Shown here: positions 8,371 to 14,935 of the stretch, piece by piece
Position numbering within the stretch: the first letter of the stretch is position 1
Layout of the letters: every line of letters starts with the position of its first letter
Assembly (NCBI GenBank): GCA_022826515.1
Contig: JAJDUT010000062.1
Span: forward strand, 1 to 31,838
Length of the DNA stretch: 31,838 nucleotides
Reading direction: 5' to 3'
DNA from: Candidatus Latescibacterota bacterium
GTDB taxonomy: Bacteria > Latescibacterota > UBA2968 > UBA8231
The notes under the pieces: generated by a model
Databases searched by the model: none
Told to the model about the DNA's origin: nothing
Seen by the model: the letters and a program-made list of their open reading frames with translations, nothing else
Program-made: the position numbers and the translations under genes

Positions 8371-8434
8371 AGGAATTAGGAATTGAGAATTGAGAATTGT
8401 AATTCCTAATTCCTAATTCTTAATTCTTAATTCC
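8371..8434. repeat. Inverted array of 7-bp repeats
   Basis: Four heptamers of the type GGAATTA/GGAATTG/AGAATTG are followed directly by five heptamers of the complementary type TAATTCC/TAATTCT. The whole stretch can fold into an imperfect long hairpin whose stem is built of AATT-centred heptads. It ends 1 nt before the ATG of sixA and lies between two divergent operons, so it replaces the usual ribosome binding region of sixA. AT content is far above the surrounding genes. Confidence 0.9.
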
Positions 8435-8435
8435 C

Positions 8436-8933
8436 ATGAAAACCTTGCTAATCATGCGCCATGCCAAGTCGGCTTATCCTCCCGGGATAAGCGACGATTT
8501 CGACCGTCCGCTCAACAAGCGCGGCCGCGCGGATTTGCCGCGCATCGCCCGCCTACTCGCAGCGTACGGCCCGCGTCCCGAGGTCGTGCTGGCCTCAACC
8601 GCGCGCCGGGCGCAGCAGACGGCCACTGGCCTAGTCGAATCCCTCGGCCTGCCGCCGAGTGCCCTGCACTTGGACGACGCGCTCTACCTCGCGTCCTCCA
8701 GCACTCTGACCCAAGCGGCAGCCGACTTGCCAGACAGGGCCCAGACCGGCCTCATCATCGCCCACAACCCAGGGATGGAAGAGTGGATCGGCGAGCTGAC
8801 GGGCGCGCACGTCGCCCTGCCAACTGCGGGCTTAGCCGCAGTCGCATTGGGCATCCACGCTTGGGCAGAAATCAGTCGCGGCCGCTTGCTCTATTTCGTG
8901 GTACCGCGACTCGTAAAAGCCATAACTCAATGA
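8436..8933 (+). CDS. sixA: SixA-type phosphohistidine phosphatase
   Basis: A 165-aa cytoplasmic histidine-phosphatase-superfamily protein. The catalytic RHG-type motif is MRHAKSAYP (Arg8, His9). STARRAQQTA carries the second conserved Arg, and LIIAHNPGMEEW carries the second His at 110. The size and the HNPGME block are typical of SixA, which removes phosphate from phosphohistidine proteins. In E. coli SixA acts on NPr of the nitrogen PTS (known from the family). Here the next gene is an EIIA-Ntr-like protein, so a shared phosphorelay is a reasonable inference. The ATG is preceded by the heptamer repeat and has no Shine-Dalgarno, so translation may be weak or depend on RNA structure. Confidence 0.9.
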   Translation: MKTLLIMRHAKSAYPPGISDDFDRPLNKRGRADLPRIARLLAAYGPRPEVVLASTARRAQQTATGLVESLGLPPSALHLDDALYLASSSTLTQAAADLPDRAQTGLIIAHNPGMEEWIGELTGAHVALPTAGLAAVALGIHAWAEISRGRLLYFVVPRLVKAITQ

Positions 8934-8943
8934 CAATGAGCGG

Positions 8944-8973
8944 TTGACGAATGTCGCATATAAGGCTTATTTT
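8944..8973 (+). promoter_or_regulatory. Candidate promoter for the EIIA-like gene
   Basis: TTGACG at 8944-8949 and TATTTT at 8968-8973 are separated by 18 nt in the short gap after sixA. Transcription would begin near 8980, leaving a leader of about 20 nt with GGAG at 8988-8991 before the ATG. The match is good at -35 and moderate at -10, and it has not been tested against background. Confidence 0.4.
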
Positions 8974-9000
8974 TCAACAACTCACCCGGAGATAACGCGC

Positions 9001-9474
9001 ATGAACCTGTTGGACATTCTGTCGCTCGAATCCATCATAGTTGACCTCAAAGGAGAATCCAAAGAGGAAATCATCACCGAACTGGTCAACTCGCTTCCAG
9101 TCGGCGACGCGATCACCGACCGCGCCCAAGCATTGCAAGCCGTACTCGACCGCGAAAAGATCATGAGCACGGGCATTGGCGATGGCATCGCCATCCCCCA
9201 CGGCAAGTCGGCCGCGGTGACCGAACTGGTCGCAGCTATGGGCACCCAGCGGCGGGGCATGGATTTCGACGCCCTCGACGGCGAGCCAGCCTATGTGTTC
9301 TTCCTGCTGGTCTCCCCGACCAACATCTCCGGCCCCCACATCAAGGCACTGGCGCGGATTTCGCGCTTGCTCAAAAACGAAGAGTTCAAAAAGAAGCTCA
9401 TCGACGCGAATTCAGCCGAGGAAATCATCGCCACCATCGAAGCGGCCGAGCGCGATATTCCCGCCGCGAACTAG
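9001..9474 (+). CDS. ptsN: PTS EIIA-Ntr-like (PtsN/fructose-type) phosphocarrier
   Basis: A 157-aa PTS_EIIA type 2 domain protein. The phosphorylated histidine is His67 in STGIGDGIAIPHGKS, the defining motif. VFFLLVSPTN and HIKALARISRLLKN are also family-typical. There is no permease domain, so it should be a soluble regulatory phosphocarrier of the PtsN/EIIA-Ntr type rather than a sugar transporter. I chose the ATG at 9001 because GGAG sits 9 nt upstream and the family begins with a short hydrophobic strand such as MNLLDIL. An upstream TTG at 8944 would add 19 unlike residues. It follows sixA by 67 nt and precedes the vWA membrane protein by 18 nt. No EI or HPr/NPr gene is in the window. Confidence 0.92.
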   Translation: MNLLDILSLESIIVDLKGESKEEIITELVNSLPVGDAITDRAQALQAVLDREKIMSTGIGDGIAIPHGKSAAVTELVAAMGTQRRGMDFDALDGEPAYVFFLLVSPTNISGPHIKALARISRLLKNEEFKKKLIDANSAEEIIATIEAAERDIPAAN

Positions 9475-9492
9475 CGCGGCCCCTTCCCCATC

Positions 9493-11562
9493 TTGCAGTT
9501 TCTCAATCCCGCGCTCCTTGTCGGACTGGTCGCGGCCGCCCTTCCCCTAGCCATTCACCTGCTGCATCGAGGGCGCGCCCAACCCCATCCTTTCAGCGAC
9601 TTCGCCTTTCTGCGCCAGCTACAGCAAAACCGCATGCGGCGACTGCAACTGCGCCAATGGCTGGTTCTGTTGCTGCGCACGCTCATCATCGCGCTCATCG
9701 TCTGCGCCTTTGCCCGTCCGACGTATCAGGCCGGTGGCGGATGGGGAGGCGGGGATCGCCCGGTGGCCGTTCACGCGCTCTTGGACCTGTCGTACAGCAC
9801 TCGCTACCAACGGCCCTCTGGCTCCCTTTTCGACCAACTCCAGCGCCAACTCGGCGACCTGCTGGCCGTTTTGCCGCCGCGCGATCAAGTGGCAGTGCAG
9901 CCTTTTGCCCTACGGCCCCACGCCCCTTTTGCCGGCGACCGCGATTACCTAGCCGAGCGCCTGGCCGAGCTCGCGCCGACGCAAGAGGCGACCGACTTGC
10001 GCGTGGCCTTGCACGCGGCGGCCCAACGCTTCGACCAAAAATCCGCACTCGCAGCGCACGAGCTTTTCGTCTTTACCGATTTGGCCCAATACAACTGGGA
10101 TCAACTCGACGCCTCGGTCCCGTCCTTTGCCGACGCACGCGTCTATGTCGCCAGCCCGCGCACCCAGCCCCGGCCAAATGCTTACGTCGAGCGGGTCTCG
10201 GCCCCGAGTTGGATGCTCGCGGCCGACGCCAAAGTCACCTTGCAAACCGAAATCGCGCACAGCGGCGCGGGCACAGCACTCGACCTGTTTGTCGAGGGCC
10301 AGCGCGTGCGCCGCCATAGCGTGGATCCCGGAGCGCCCGGCACGACCCAAGTAGCACTCAGCTTTTCGCCGCGCCGCCCCGGGCGGCTGAGCGGACACGT
10401 CGCCCTTTCCGACGACGCGCTCGCGCTCGACAACCGCCGCTACTTCACGCTTGACCTGCCCACCGCCATCACCGTGCTGCTGTTAAGCGAACAGCCCGAA
10501 GACGCGTACTATGTGCGTCGGGCACTCGGGGCGGCAGCCCTCTCCGATCCGGTCGTAAAAATCCGCACCGATCTCTTTGCCAACTTCGACGCCGGCACCC
10601 TCGCCGGAGTAGATGTCCTCGTGCTCTGCAACCTCGCGCGGCTAAGTGCGATGCAAAAGGCGGCCCTAGACGAGTTCGTCGCCAACGGCGGGGGCGTAGC
10701 CCTCTTTCCCGCGCCGCACAGCGACCTCGGCTACTACAACCGCGACCTCTTGCCTGGCCTGACTCCGGGCCGCTTCAAAAACCGGCTCGGCGCACCCGGC
10801 AACGCAGCCAACTATCAAGTCTTAGATTCGGACGAGCCGCACCACCCGCTTTTCAACGACCTCCTCGCCAGCGACGGCGATCAGCCGCGCTTCTACGGCT
10901 ATTTTTCCATGGTCCCCGCGCCCGACCTTTTGCCTTTGGTCCGCTTCAGCGACGGACAACTCGCCATGGCACTAGCCTGGAAGGAGCAGGGACGCGTCGC
11001 ACTGGCAGCTTTCCCCATCGACCCGCAGTGGAACGACCTGCACCAACGCGGACTGTTCGCTCCCCTCCTACACCGCTTGGTGCGCGAGTTGAGCCTGCCG
11101 CCCGATCGCCACGCCGCTTACTTGGTGGGAGAAACGGTCTATCGCCGCTTGGCCGATGTGCCAATGGAAGCGGTCGTAGAGGCCGAGACGCCGTCGGGCG
11201 AGCGCCTGCGCTTGGAGCCGGAGCCTGTCGGCGGCCAATACTTGTGGAAAATTCCCCACGTCGGCGAGGCTGGCATCTGGCGACTGCGGGCTGAGGGCGC
11301 AGAGGTCGATGCGTTCGCCGTCAACTTCGACGCCCGCGAATCCGCACTCGCGCCTGTAGTGCCCGAGTATGTACGGAGCGTTTTCGCGGACGCGGAAGTC
11401 CATTTCCTCAACCCAAGCGACGACCTGCGCCTTGCGGTCTTGGGCAACCGCCATGGCCGCGAGCTGTGGCGCGAATTCCTGCTTTTGGCCCTCGGCCTCC
11501 TCCTCGCCGAACAGTGGATCGCCCGCGCCCCCCGCGACGTTCCGGTGCGCCAAGCGGCATAA
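9493..11562 (+). CDS. BatA-type vWA membrane protein
   Basis: A 689-aa protein beginning with the BatA N-terminal module. The starting segment LQFLNPALLVGLVAAALPLA is followed by HLLHR, then a second membrane segment at about residues 55-75. A von Willebrand factor A-like domain follows with an intact MIDAS start, LLDLSYSTRY (DxSxS), running to about 210. The middle part includes VDVLVLCNLARLSAMQ and EFVANGGGVALFP, typical of the class I glutamine-amidotransferase-like fold seen in these long BatA proteins. A final membrane segment lies at about 655-675. The start is a TTG at 9493, because the conserved N-terminus begins there. No strong Shine-Dalgarno is seen. Relatives often sit with MoxR and DUF58 genes, which are absent here. 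Its 3' end is copied twice downstream. Confidence 0.85.
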   Translation: MQFLNPALLVGLVAAALPLAIHLLHRGRAQPHPFSDFAFLRQLQQNRMRRLQLRQWLVLLLRTLIIALIVCAFARPTYQAGGGWGGGDRPVAVHALLDLSYSTRYQRPSGSLFDQLQRQLGDLLAVLPPRDQVAVQPFALRPHAPFAGDRDYLAERLAELAPTQEATDLRVALHAAAQRFDQKSALAAHELFVFTDLAQYNWDQLDASVPSFADARVYVASPRTQPRPNAYVERVSAPSWMLAADAKVTLQTEIAHSGAGTALDLFVEGQRVRRHSVDPGAPGTTQVALSFSPRRPGRLSGHVALSDDALALDNRRYFTLDLPTAITVLLLSEQPEDAYYVRRALGAAALSDPVVKIRTDLFANFDAGTLAGVDVLVLCNLARLSAMQKAALDEFVANGGGVALFPAPHSDLGYYNRDLLPGLTPGRFKNRLGAPGNAANYQVLDSDEPHHPLFNDLLASDGDQPRFYGYFSMVPAPDLLPLVRFSDGQLAMALAWKEQGRVALAAFPIDPQWNDLHQRGLFAPLLHRLVRELSLPPDRHAAYLVGETVYRRLADVPMEAVVEAETPSGERLRLEPEPVGGQYLWKIPHVGEAGIWRLRAEGAEVDAFAVNFDARESALAPVVPEYVRSVFADAEVHFLNPSDDLRLAVLGNRHGRELWREFLLLALGLLLAEQWIARAPRDVPVRQAA
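11425..11562 (+). repeat. batA 3'-end repeat, copy 1 (in the intact gene)
   Basis: These last 138 bases of the vWA gene (46 codons including stop) match 12117-12254 without gaps, with 122 of 138 positions identical by hand alignment. A shorter degenerate match lies at 14506-14558. All three copies share GCGACGTTCCG, here at 11534-11544. Confidence 0.92.
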
Positions 11563-11575
11563 AGAGTTATATATT

Positions 11576-11686
11576 ATGAGTTTCGATAATCAAACTACAA
11601 CCATTCGATTCAACGAGAAGTTCTATGACTCCACGCTGAGCAAATTCGCCGTAGGCAATCTGCGAGGAAACATATGGAAAAAGTGA
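11576..11686 (+). CDS. Small ORF of 36 aa ahead of merC-like gene
   Basis: An ATG at 11576 opens 36 codons (MSFDNQTTTIRFNEKFYDST and so on) ending in TGA 11684-11686, overlapping the next gene's start by 13 nt. It has a weak AAAGAG upstream. The sequence is hydrophilic, with AT-richer codons than batA. I recognise no family. It may be a leader that couples translation into the MerC-like gene, or simply the 5' remnant of cassette DNA. Confidence 0.35.
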   Translation: MSFDNQTTTIRFNEKFYDSTLSKFAVGNLRGNIWKK

Positions 11687-12102
11687 AAAACTATTTTGAT
11701 CAAGGGCTGGTAGATACCATAGGAGCATTTCTATCTTTTTCGTGTGCGCTCCACTGCGTGGCAATGCCGCTTTTAGTAACAATTCTGCCATTACTGGGGC
11801 TTGGGTTCCTCGCAAGTGAACGCGCGGAATTAATCATTATTGGAGCCGTTGCACTCGCATTAGGTAGCGTCGTTTTGGGGATTAAGAATCACAGAAGTTG
11901 GAGAGCATTTCTCACCCTCGTAGTGGCAGTAGCGTTTATCGCCACCGCCCACATTGCTACTGAAGGAATCTTTGAAGTAGTCCTCCATGCAACAGGAGGC
12001 CTCCTACTGGCAACAGCACATCTCCTAAATCGGCATCTATGTAAGATATGTCCTACCTGTGAGCGCGAGCATCCGGGTGATTCTCACTCGCTGCGGCATT
12101 GA
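11674..12102 (+). CDS. MerC-domain integral membrane protein
   Basis: A 142-aa inner-membrane protein with four hydrophobic segments (about 15-40, 45-65, 70-90, 95-118). It carries the MerC signature FSCALHCVAMPL with Cys24 and Cys28 in the first segment. A Cys/His-rich tail follows (HLCKICPTCEREH), suited to metal binding. MerC proteins import mercuric ions in mer operons, but many stand-alone MerC-domain proteins exist whose substrate is not known. No merR, merA or merP is in the window, so mercury resistance is not established. GAGGAAA ends 5 nt before the ATG. Codon third positions are distinctly AT-richer than in the neighbouring batA gene, and the gene lies between two copies of the batA 3' end, both signs of transfer. 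Confidence 0.8.
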   Translation: MEKVKNYFDQGLVDTIGAFLSFSCALHCVAMPLLVTILPLLGLGFLASERAELIIIGAVALALGSVVLGIKNHRSWRAFLTLVVAVAFIATAHIATEGIFEVVLHATGGLLLATAHLLNRHLCKICPTCEREHPGDSHSLRH

Positions 12103-12116
12103 CAGAGTAGATACGA

Positions 12117-12254
12117 CTTTACCTCGCGGTTTTGGGCAATCGCCACGGTCGCGAGCTGTGGCGCGAATTCCTGCTTTTGGCTCTCGGCCTCCTCCTCACC
12201 GAACAGTGGATCGCCCGCGAGCCCTGCGACGTTCCGGTTCGTCAGGCGGCATAA
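12117..12254 (+). pseudogene. batA 3'-end repeat, copy 2 (gene fragment)
   Basis: This 46-codon stretch reads in frame as the C-terminus of the vWA protein up to the same TAA, but it has no start and is preceded by an in-frame TAG a few codons upstream. Against copy 1 there are 16 base differences in 14 codons. Ten are synonymous and four change a residue (R to Y, A to T, A to E, R to C). That excess of silent changes suggests it diverged as a working gene end in another genome before arriving here. The shared GCGACGTTCCG is at 12226-12236. Confidence 0.9.
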
Positions 12255-12298
12255 AGACCTATAGACGGTGGTCGTTTAGATTTGCACAGGCGAGCGGC

Positions 12299-12327
12299 TT
12301 GACGGGGATTTGCCTTAACAGTACCAT
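12299..12327 (+). promoter_or_regulatory. Candidate promoter for the uncharacterised gene pair
   Basis: TTGACG at 12299-12304 and TACCAT at 12322-12327 are separated by 17 nt. An AT-rich stretch follows and then AGGAG at 12345-12349, 12 nt before the ATG at 12362. It lies just downstream of the second batA end copy, so this cassette seems to carry its own promoter. Confidence 0.45.
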
Positions 12328-12361
12328 AAAATTTAACCCCTAGTAGGAGAGCAATCAGGAG

Positions 12362-12883
12362 ATGGTGGAACGTTCGAGAAAGATGCAAGATGATTACGGC
12401 GTCTTTACCCTCGACATGTCCGTAACCTCTCGCGTTTGGCAGCCCCAGATTGAAAACGCGAGCACGCCTGAGGAGATAATCAATATCCTCAGACAGTTCA
12501 ATCTCGATGCGATCGCGGATCGCCTCACCGACCTCCGCAAGCTTGTCGAAGTTGATCCTGAAGAATCGCCTATGGAGCTTGAATCACTGCGATCATTGGC
12601 CATTTTCCTTATGAGTGAGATACGTGAACGACAACTGCCCGAGCCAGAAATCGGTGTCACCCCAGACGGATTGGTAGAAATTGCATGGTCGCTCCCCCCC
12701 CACAACGGTATCCTGGCCATGGACTTCTTGCTCTCTGGACAAATTCAGTACACTGCCATCTCTGCACCGGCCCAATATGGAGTCGAGCAAAAGACCGCTA
12801 GCGGAACGTCGCCTAAGGACGAGATCATGAAAAATGTCCAGTCGTTCATCTCGCTTCTAGGGCGGTCATGTCTCGATGAATAA
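12362..12883 (+). CDS. Uncharacterised 173-aa protein, first of a pair
   Basis: A soluble, acidic protein with no signal peptide or membrane segment. Residues 30-75 look helical and charged (STPEEIINILRQFNLDAIAD). The middle has a conserved-looking VTPDGLVEIAWSLPPHNGIL, then a strand-rich part FLLSGQIQYTAISAPAQYG, and the C-terminus is a helix. I know similar proteins only as hypothetical proteins that accompany a partner like the next gene in accessory regions. The function is unknown. Start choice: ATG at 12362 with AGGAG 12 nt upstream. A second Met at codon 8 is possible. The stop overlaps the next gene's start by 8 nt, so the two are almost certainly translated together. Confidence 0.75.
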   Translation: MVERSRKMQDDYGVFTLDMSVTSRVWQPQIENASTPEEIINILRQFNLDAIADRLTDLRKLVEVDPEESPMELESLRSLAIFLMSEIRERQLPEPEIGVTPDGLVEIAWSLPPHNGILAMDFLLSGQIQYTAISAPAQYGVEQKTASGTSPKDEIMKNVQSFISLLGRSCLDE

Positions 12884-13277
12884 CCGGCCGCTTCCCGATA
12901 ACAACCACATCTCGCGGTACTGCAAGCCATCGCACATCGGCCAGAACGGAATGCTGTTACCTGCCGCCTTCTTGCCACGGAAGGGCGAAAAGCACCTCTC
13001 GGTCAACTGGCTTGAGTACTTCGATAAGGCCGACTTGGATGATGCCATTGAGGAAGTTCGAGAGGTGTTTCGCCGCAAGGGTTATAAAGTTAAATCGAAT
13101 GGTCGGTTTGCGGTGCTGGAGGTCGGAGCTGCCAAAGCCGTCGGGGATACTCTATCCATAAAGCATTTGCCCTCTATCAACGATGAGTCCCACGCCGGTA
13201 TTTTTGGAGATATTACGAGTGCCACAGCTACAGCACTTGCAATGCTGGCTGGTCGAACCTTATATCCCGCTATATAA
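12876..13277 (+). CDS. Uncharacterised 133-aa protein, second of a pair
   Basis: A soluble protein with the features RPLPDNNHISRYCKPSHI near the N-terminus, LSVNWLEYFDKADLDDAIEE in the middle, GRFAVLEVGAAKAV, and a His-containing segment near INDESHAGIFGDI. The Arg-Tyr-Cys, SVNWLEY and SHAGI blocks recur in a family of hypothetical proteins that I recall from accessory regions, always unnamed. Cys and two His residues could bind metal, but this is speculation. It overlaps the upstream gene by 8 nt and ends 15 nt before the end of the convergent PLD-like gene. No function is assigned. Confidence 0.75.
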   Translation: MNNRPLPDNNHISRYCKPSHIGQNGMLLPAAFLPRKGEKHLSVNWLEYFDKADLDDAIEEVREVFRRKGYKVKSNGRFAVLEVGAAKAVGDTLSIKHLPSINDESHAGIFGDITSATATALAMLAGRTLYPAI

Positions 13278-13292
13278 AAATCTCCGAAGTCG

Positions 13293-14447
13293 TCAGTCGA
13301 TTTGGTCGAGCGTGTCCTGCGGAACTTTGCCGTGTGCGTCGAACGCCGCTTGGAGCCGCTCGCCGAGCCAAGAAATCCCTTGCGGAGAAAGTTCGACGGC
13401 TGGTTGCTGCCCATATGCACGCCGAGGATTCGTGTTGCCGGTGTCGCGTGCTGCATTACGCTGGGTCGACGCAAATGAATCGCTCTTGAGTTCACACATC
13501 AACTCGTTCAGCGAGATGCCGTTGGCTATGGTCCCATCAACGAACTCGGCGCGATCCACTCGGATATACCTCGAATACTTTTCTCTCCACCAGCGAAGAT
13601 CAATGTCCTCGTCTGACGCGTTGTCTCGGTCCGGATGATGCTTCATGCCGACGGCGCGACCGAAAATTCGTATGTCGCGCTTCTCCGTGAATCGTGCCAT
13701 AAACATGATCGCACCGTCTTCGACGCTCCTAGGGCGTTTGGTCTTGGGATAGGCGAGGACCTCATGGCAACCCTCGTGTTTGATCACCTCGATAATAGGA
13801 TAAGAAACACAGACCCGCTCATGACTGTTGCCGAGAAACTTGATGAAGGCTTGGTCTCCATCCGCCACGGTAGCGGGAAGAGGAACGGATTGTGAGGCCG
13901 CAAGCCTCACCTTCGCGCCGAAATCGCCGAGCCCTTTCACGCGATTGGGCCTCCCAACAGCCGCACGGTGCTGGGTAACAGTTGCCGCCCAGCTATCGAG
14001 TAGATCTCGAGATAAGTCCTTGCCGCGCTGCCAAAGCCCGTCAAAATAGCTTTGGCAGTCCGCTATGACGGCTTCGTCTTCGGCGACAACACCGAACTCT
14101 TGGTTCCGGGTGAGCGCGGCCTCTGTCAGATTGGCCGACGTAATGATTACTCGGCTTGTCCCGAAGAGATACAACTTAGCATGGAGGTTCTGGACACCTC
14201 GGACGCTGGCACCATCGTCGAGTAGCATTCGCAGGGCTTCGACATCGCTGACACCGTTAGCGAAATCGTCCAGATTGAATCGGGTAATCACTTGAACGTC
14301 ACCGGGACGATGCGACAGGAGATATTCAAGTGCACCTTTCTTAATGAACGGACAGATGATGCGTAGCTCGCTGGGATCCGCGTGGATAGCCGCCGTCAGT
14401 TCCCGGTCCCATTCTGCACTGACCAGCCGTATGGGTTCTTGACTCAT
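13293..14447 (-). CDS. PLD-family nuclease-like protein with C-terminal unknown domain
   Basis: A 384-aa cytoplasmic protein. Residues 1-170 form a phospholipase D/nuclease domain with a single HKD-type motif LHAKLYLFGTSRVIITSANL (His89, Lys91, then Ser104-Asn106) and a following TRNQEFGVV. Single-motif members act as dimers, and several are DNA nucleases, including restriction enzymes such as BfiI and NgoFVII (family knowledge). Residues 195-340 are a second domain with GAIMFMARFTEKRDIRIFGR, an HHP motif, WWREKYSRYIRV and ISLNELM. It resembles PUA-like/EVE-type reader folds only in general pattern. The start ATG has GAGGG upstream. It converges on the uncharacterised pair and lies between batA end copies 2 and 3. 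Confidence 0.78.
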   Translation of the reverse strand: MSQEPIRLVSAEWDRELTAAIHADPSELRIICPFIKKGALEYLLSHRPGDVQVITRFNLDDFANGVSDVEALRMLLDDGASVRGVQNLHAKLYLFGTSRVIITSANLTEAALTRNQEFGVVAEDEAVIADCQSYFDGLWQRGKDLSRDLLDSWAATVTQHRAAVGRPNRVKGLGDFGAKVRLAASQSVPLPATVADGDQAFIKFLGNSHERVCVSYPIIEVIKHEGCHEVLAYPKTKRPRSVEDGAIMFMARFTEKRDIRIFGRAVGMKHHPDRDNASDEDIDLRWWREKYSRYIRVDRAEFVDGTIANGISLNELMCELKSDSFASTQRNAARDTGNTNPRRAYGQQPAVELSPQGISWLGERLQAAFDAHGKVPQDTLDQID

Positions 14448-14617
14448 TACACTACCCTCGCAAATTCACCGCTGACGGCCTGTTACCAGATATGTGCATA
14501 GACACCTCGGGCTCATCCTCACCGAATAGTGGATTGCCTGCGCCCCCGCGACGTTCCGAAAATCTATTATTGTTGAATCAAAGAGCTATTTGCTCGCTTC
14601 CCAAAACCCGCCTTACC
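14448..14617. other. Gap containing batA end copy 3
   Basis: This 170-bp stretch separates the PLD-like gene from the DUF971 gene. The degenerate third copy of the batA end sits in its middle. The rest is AT-richer and holds no recognisable gene. I could not identify a promoter for the PLD-like gene with confidence. Confidence 0.5.
14506..14558 (+). pseudogene. batA 3'-end repeat, copy 3 (degenerate)
   Basis: About 53 bases align to 11491-11544 of the vWA gene, with an in-frame TAG replacing CAG and a 1-bp deletion in the run of C. It shares ACC with copy 2 where copy 1 has GCC, and shares the GCC CC stretch with copy 1. It ends exactly after the common GCGACGTTCCG (14548-14558), beyond which similarity stops. 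Confidence 0.82.
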
Positions 14618-14935
14618 TCATCCCCCCGCGTCTAGCGCACGAAAAAACTCAAACGTATAAATGCCGTGGTCGTGCCCGTCGGCCCATTCAATGCGAATGC
14701 CGTAGCGCCCAACGTAGCTAACCCCCCGCACCTCGGCCGTGGCTGACACCGCCTCGGGCTGCAAGAGCGTCAACCCGCCCTCGCTCGCGTCGCGCAATTC
14801 CCGACAGTAGGCGCAAGGACAATCTCGCCGCAACCCCTCCAAGTCGTAGCGACCCTCGCGGCCATCGCTCCACCCGATGACCAACTCACCGGCCCGGCCA
14901 TCCACGGCGATGTCTCGCGGTCTCGCCTTGTTCAA
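14618..14935 (-). CDS. DUF971 (GBBH-like N-terminal) protein
   Basis: A 105-aa protein of the DUF971 family, which shares the N-terminal fold of gamma-butyrobetaine hydroxylase and often accompanies iron-sulfur or Mrp/ApbC proteins. The family features are the start with RDIAVD, LVIGWSDGREGRYDLEGLRR, the Cys pair in DCPCAYCREL, and the C-terminal YVGRYGIRIEWADGHDHGIY. Those cysteines could bind zinc or a cluster, but the biochemical role is not known. The start codon is TTG, overlapping the rimO stop as TTGA, so translational coupling is likely. It is the last gene of the long minus-strand operon. Confidence 0.85.
   Translation of the reverse strand: MNKARPRDIAVDGRAGELVIGWSDGREGRYDLEGLRRDCPCAYCRELRDASEGGLTLLQPEAVSATAEVRGVSYVGRYGIRIEWADGHDHGIYTFEFFRALDAGG

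Noticed and set aside
8371..8434. CRISPR-like array
   Set aside because: The units are 7 bp, contiguous and inverted, with no spacers and no cas genes nearby.
12111..12254. A separate small gene after the MerC-like gene
   Set aside because: The frame has no start codon and aligns codon for codon with the end of the vWA gene, so it is a gene fragment.
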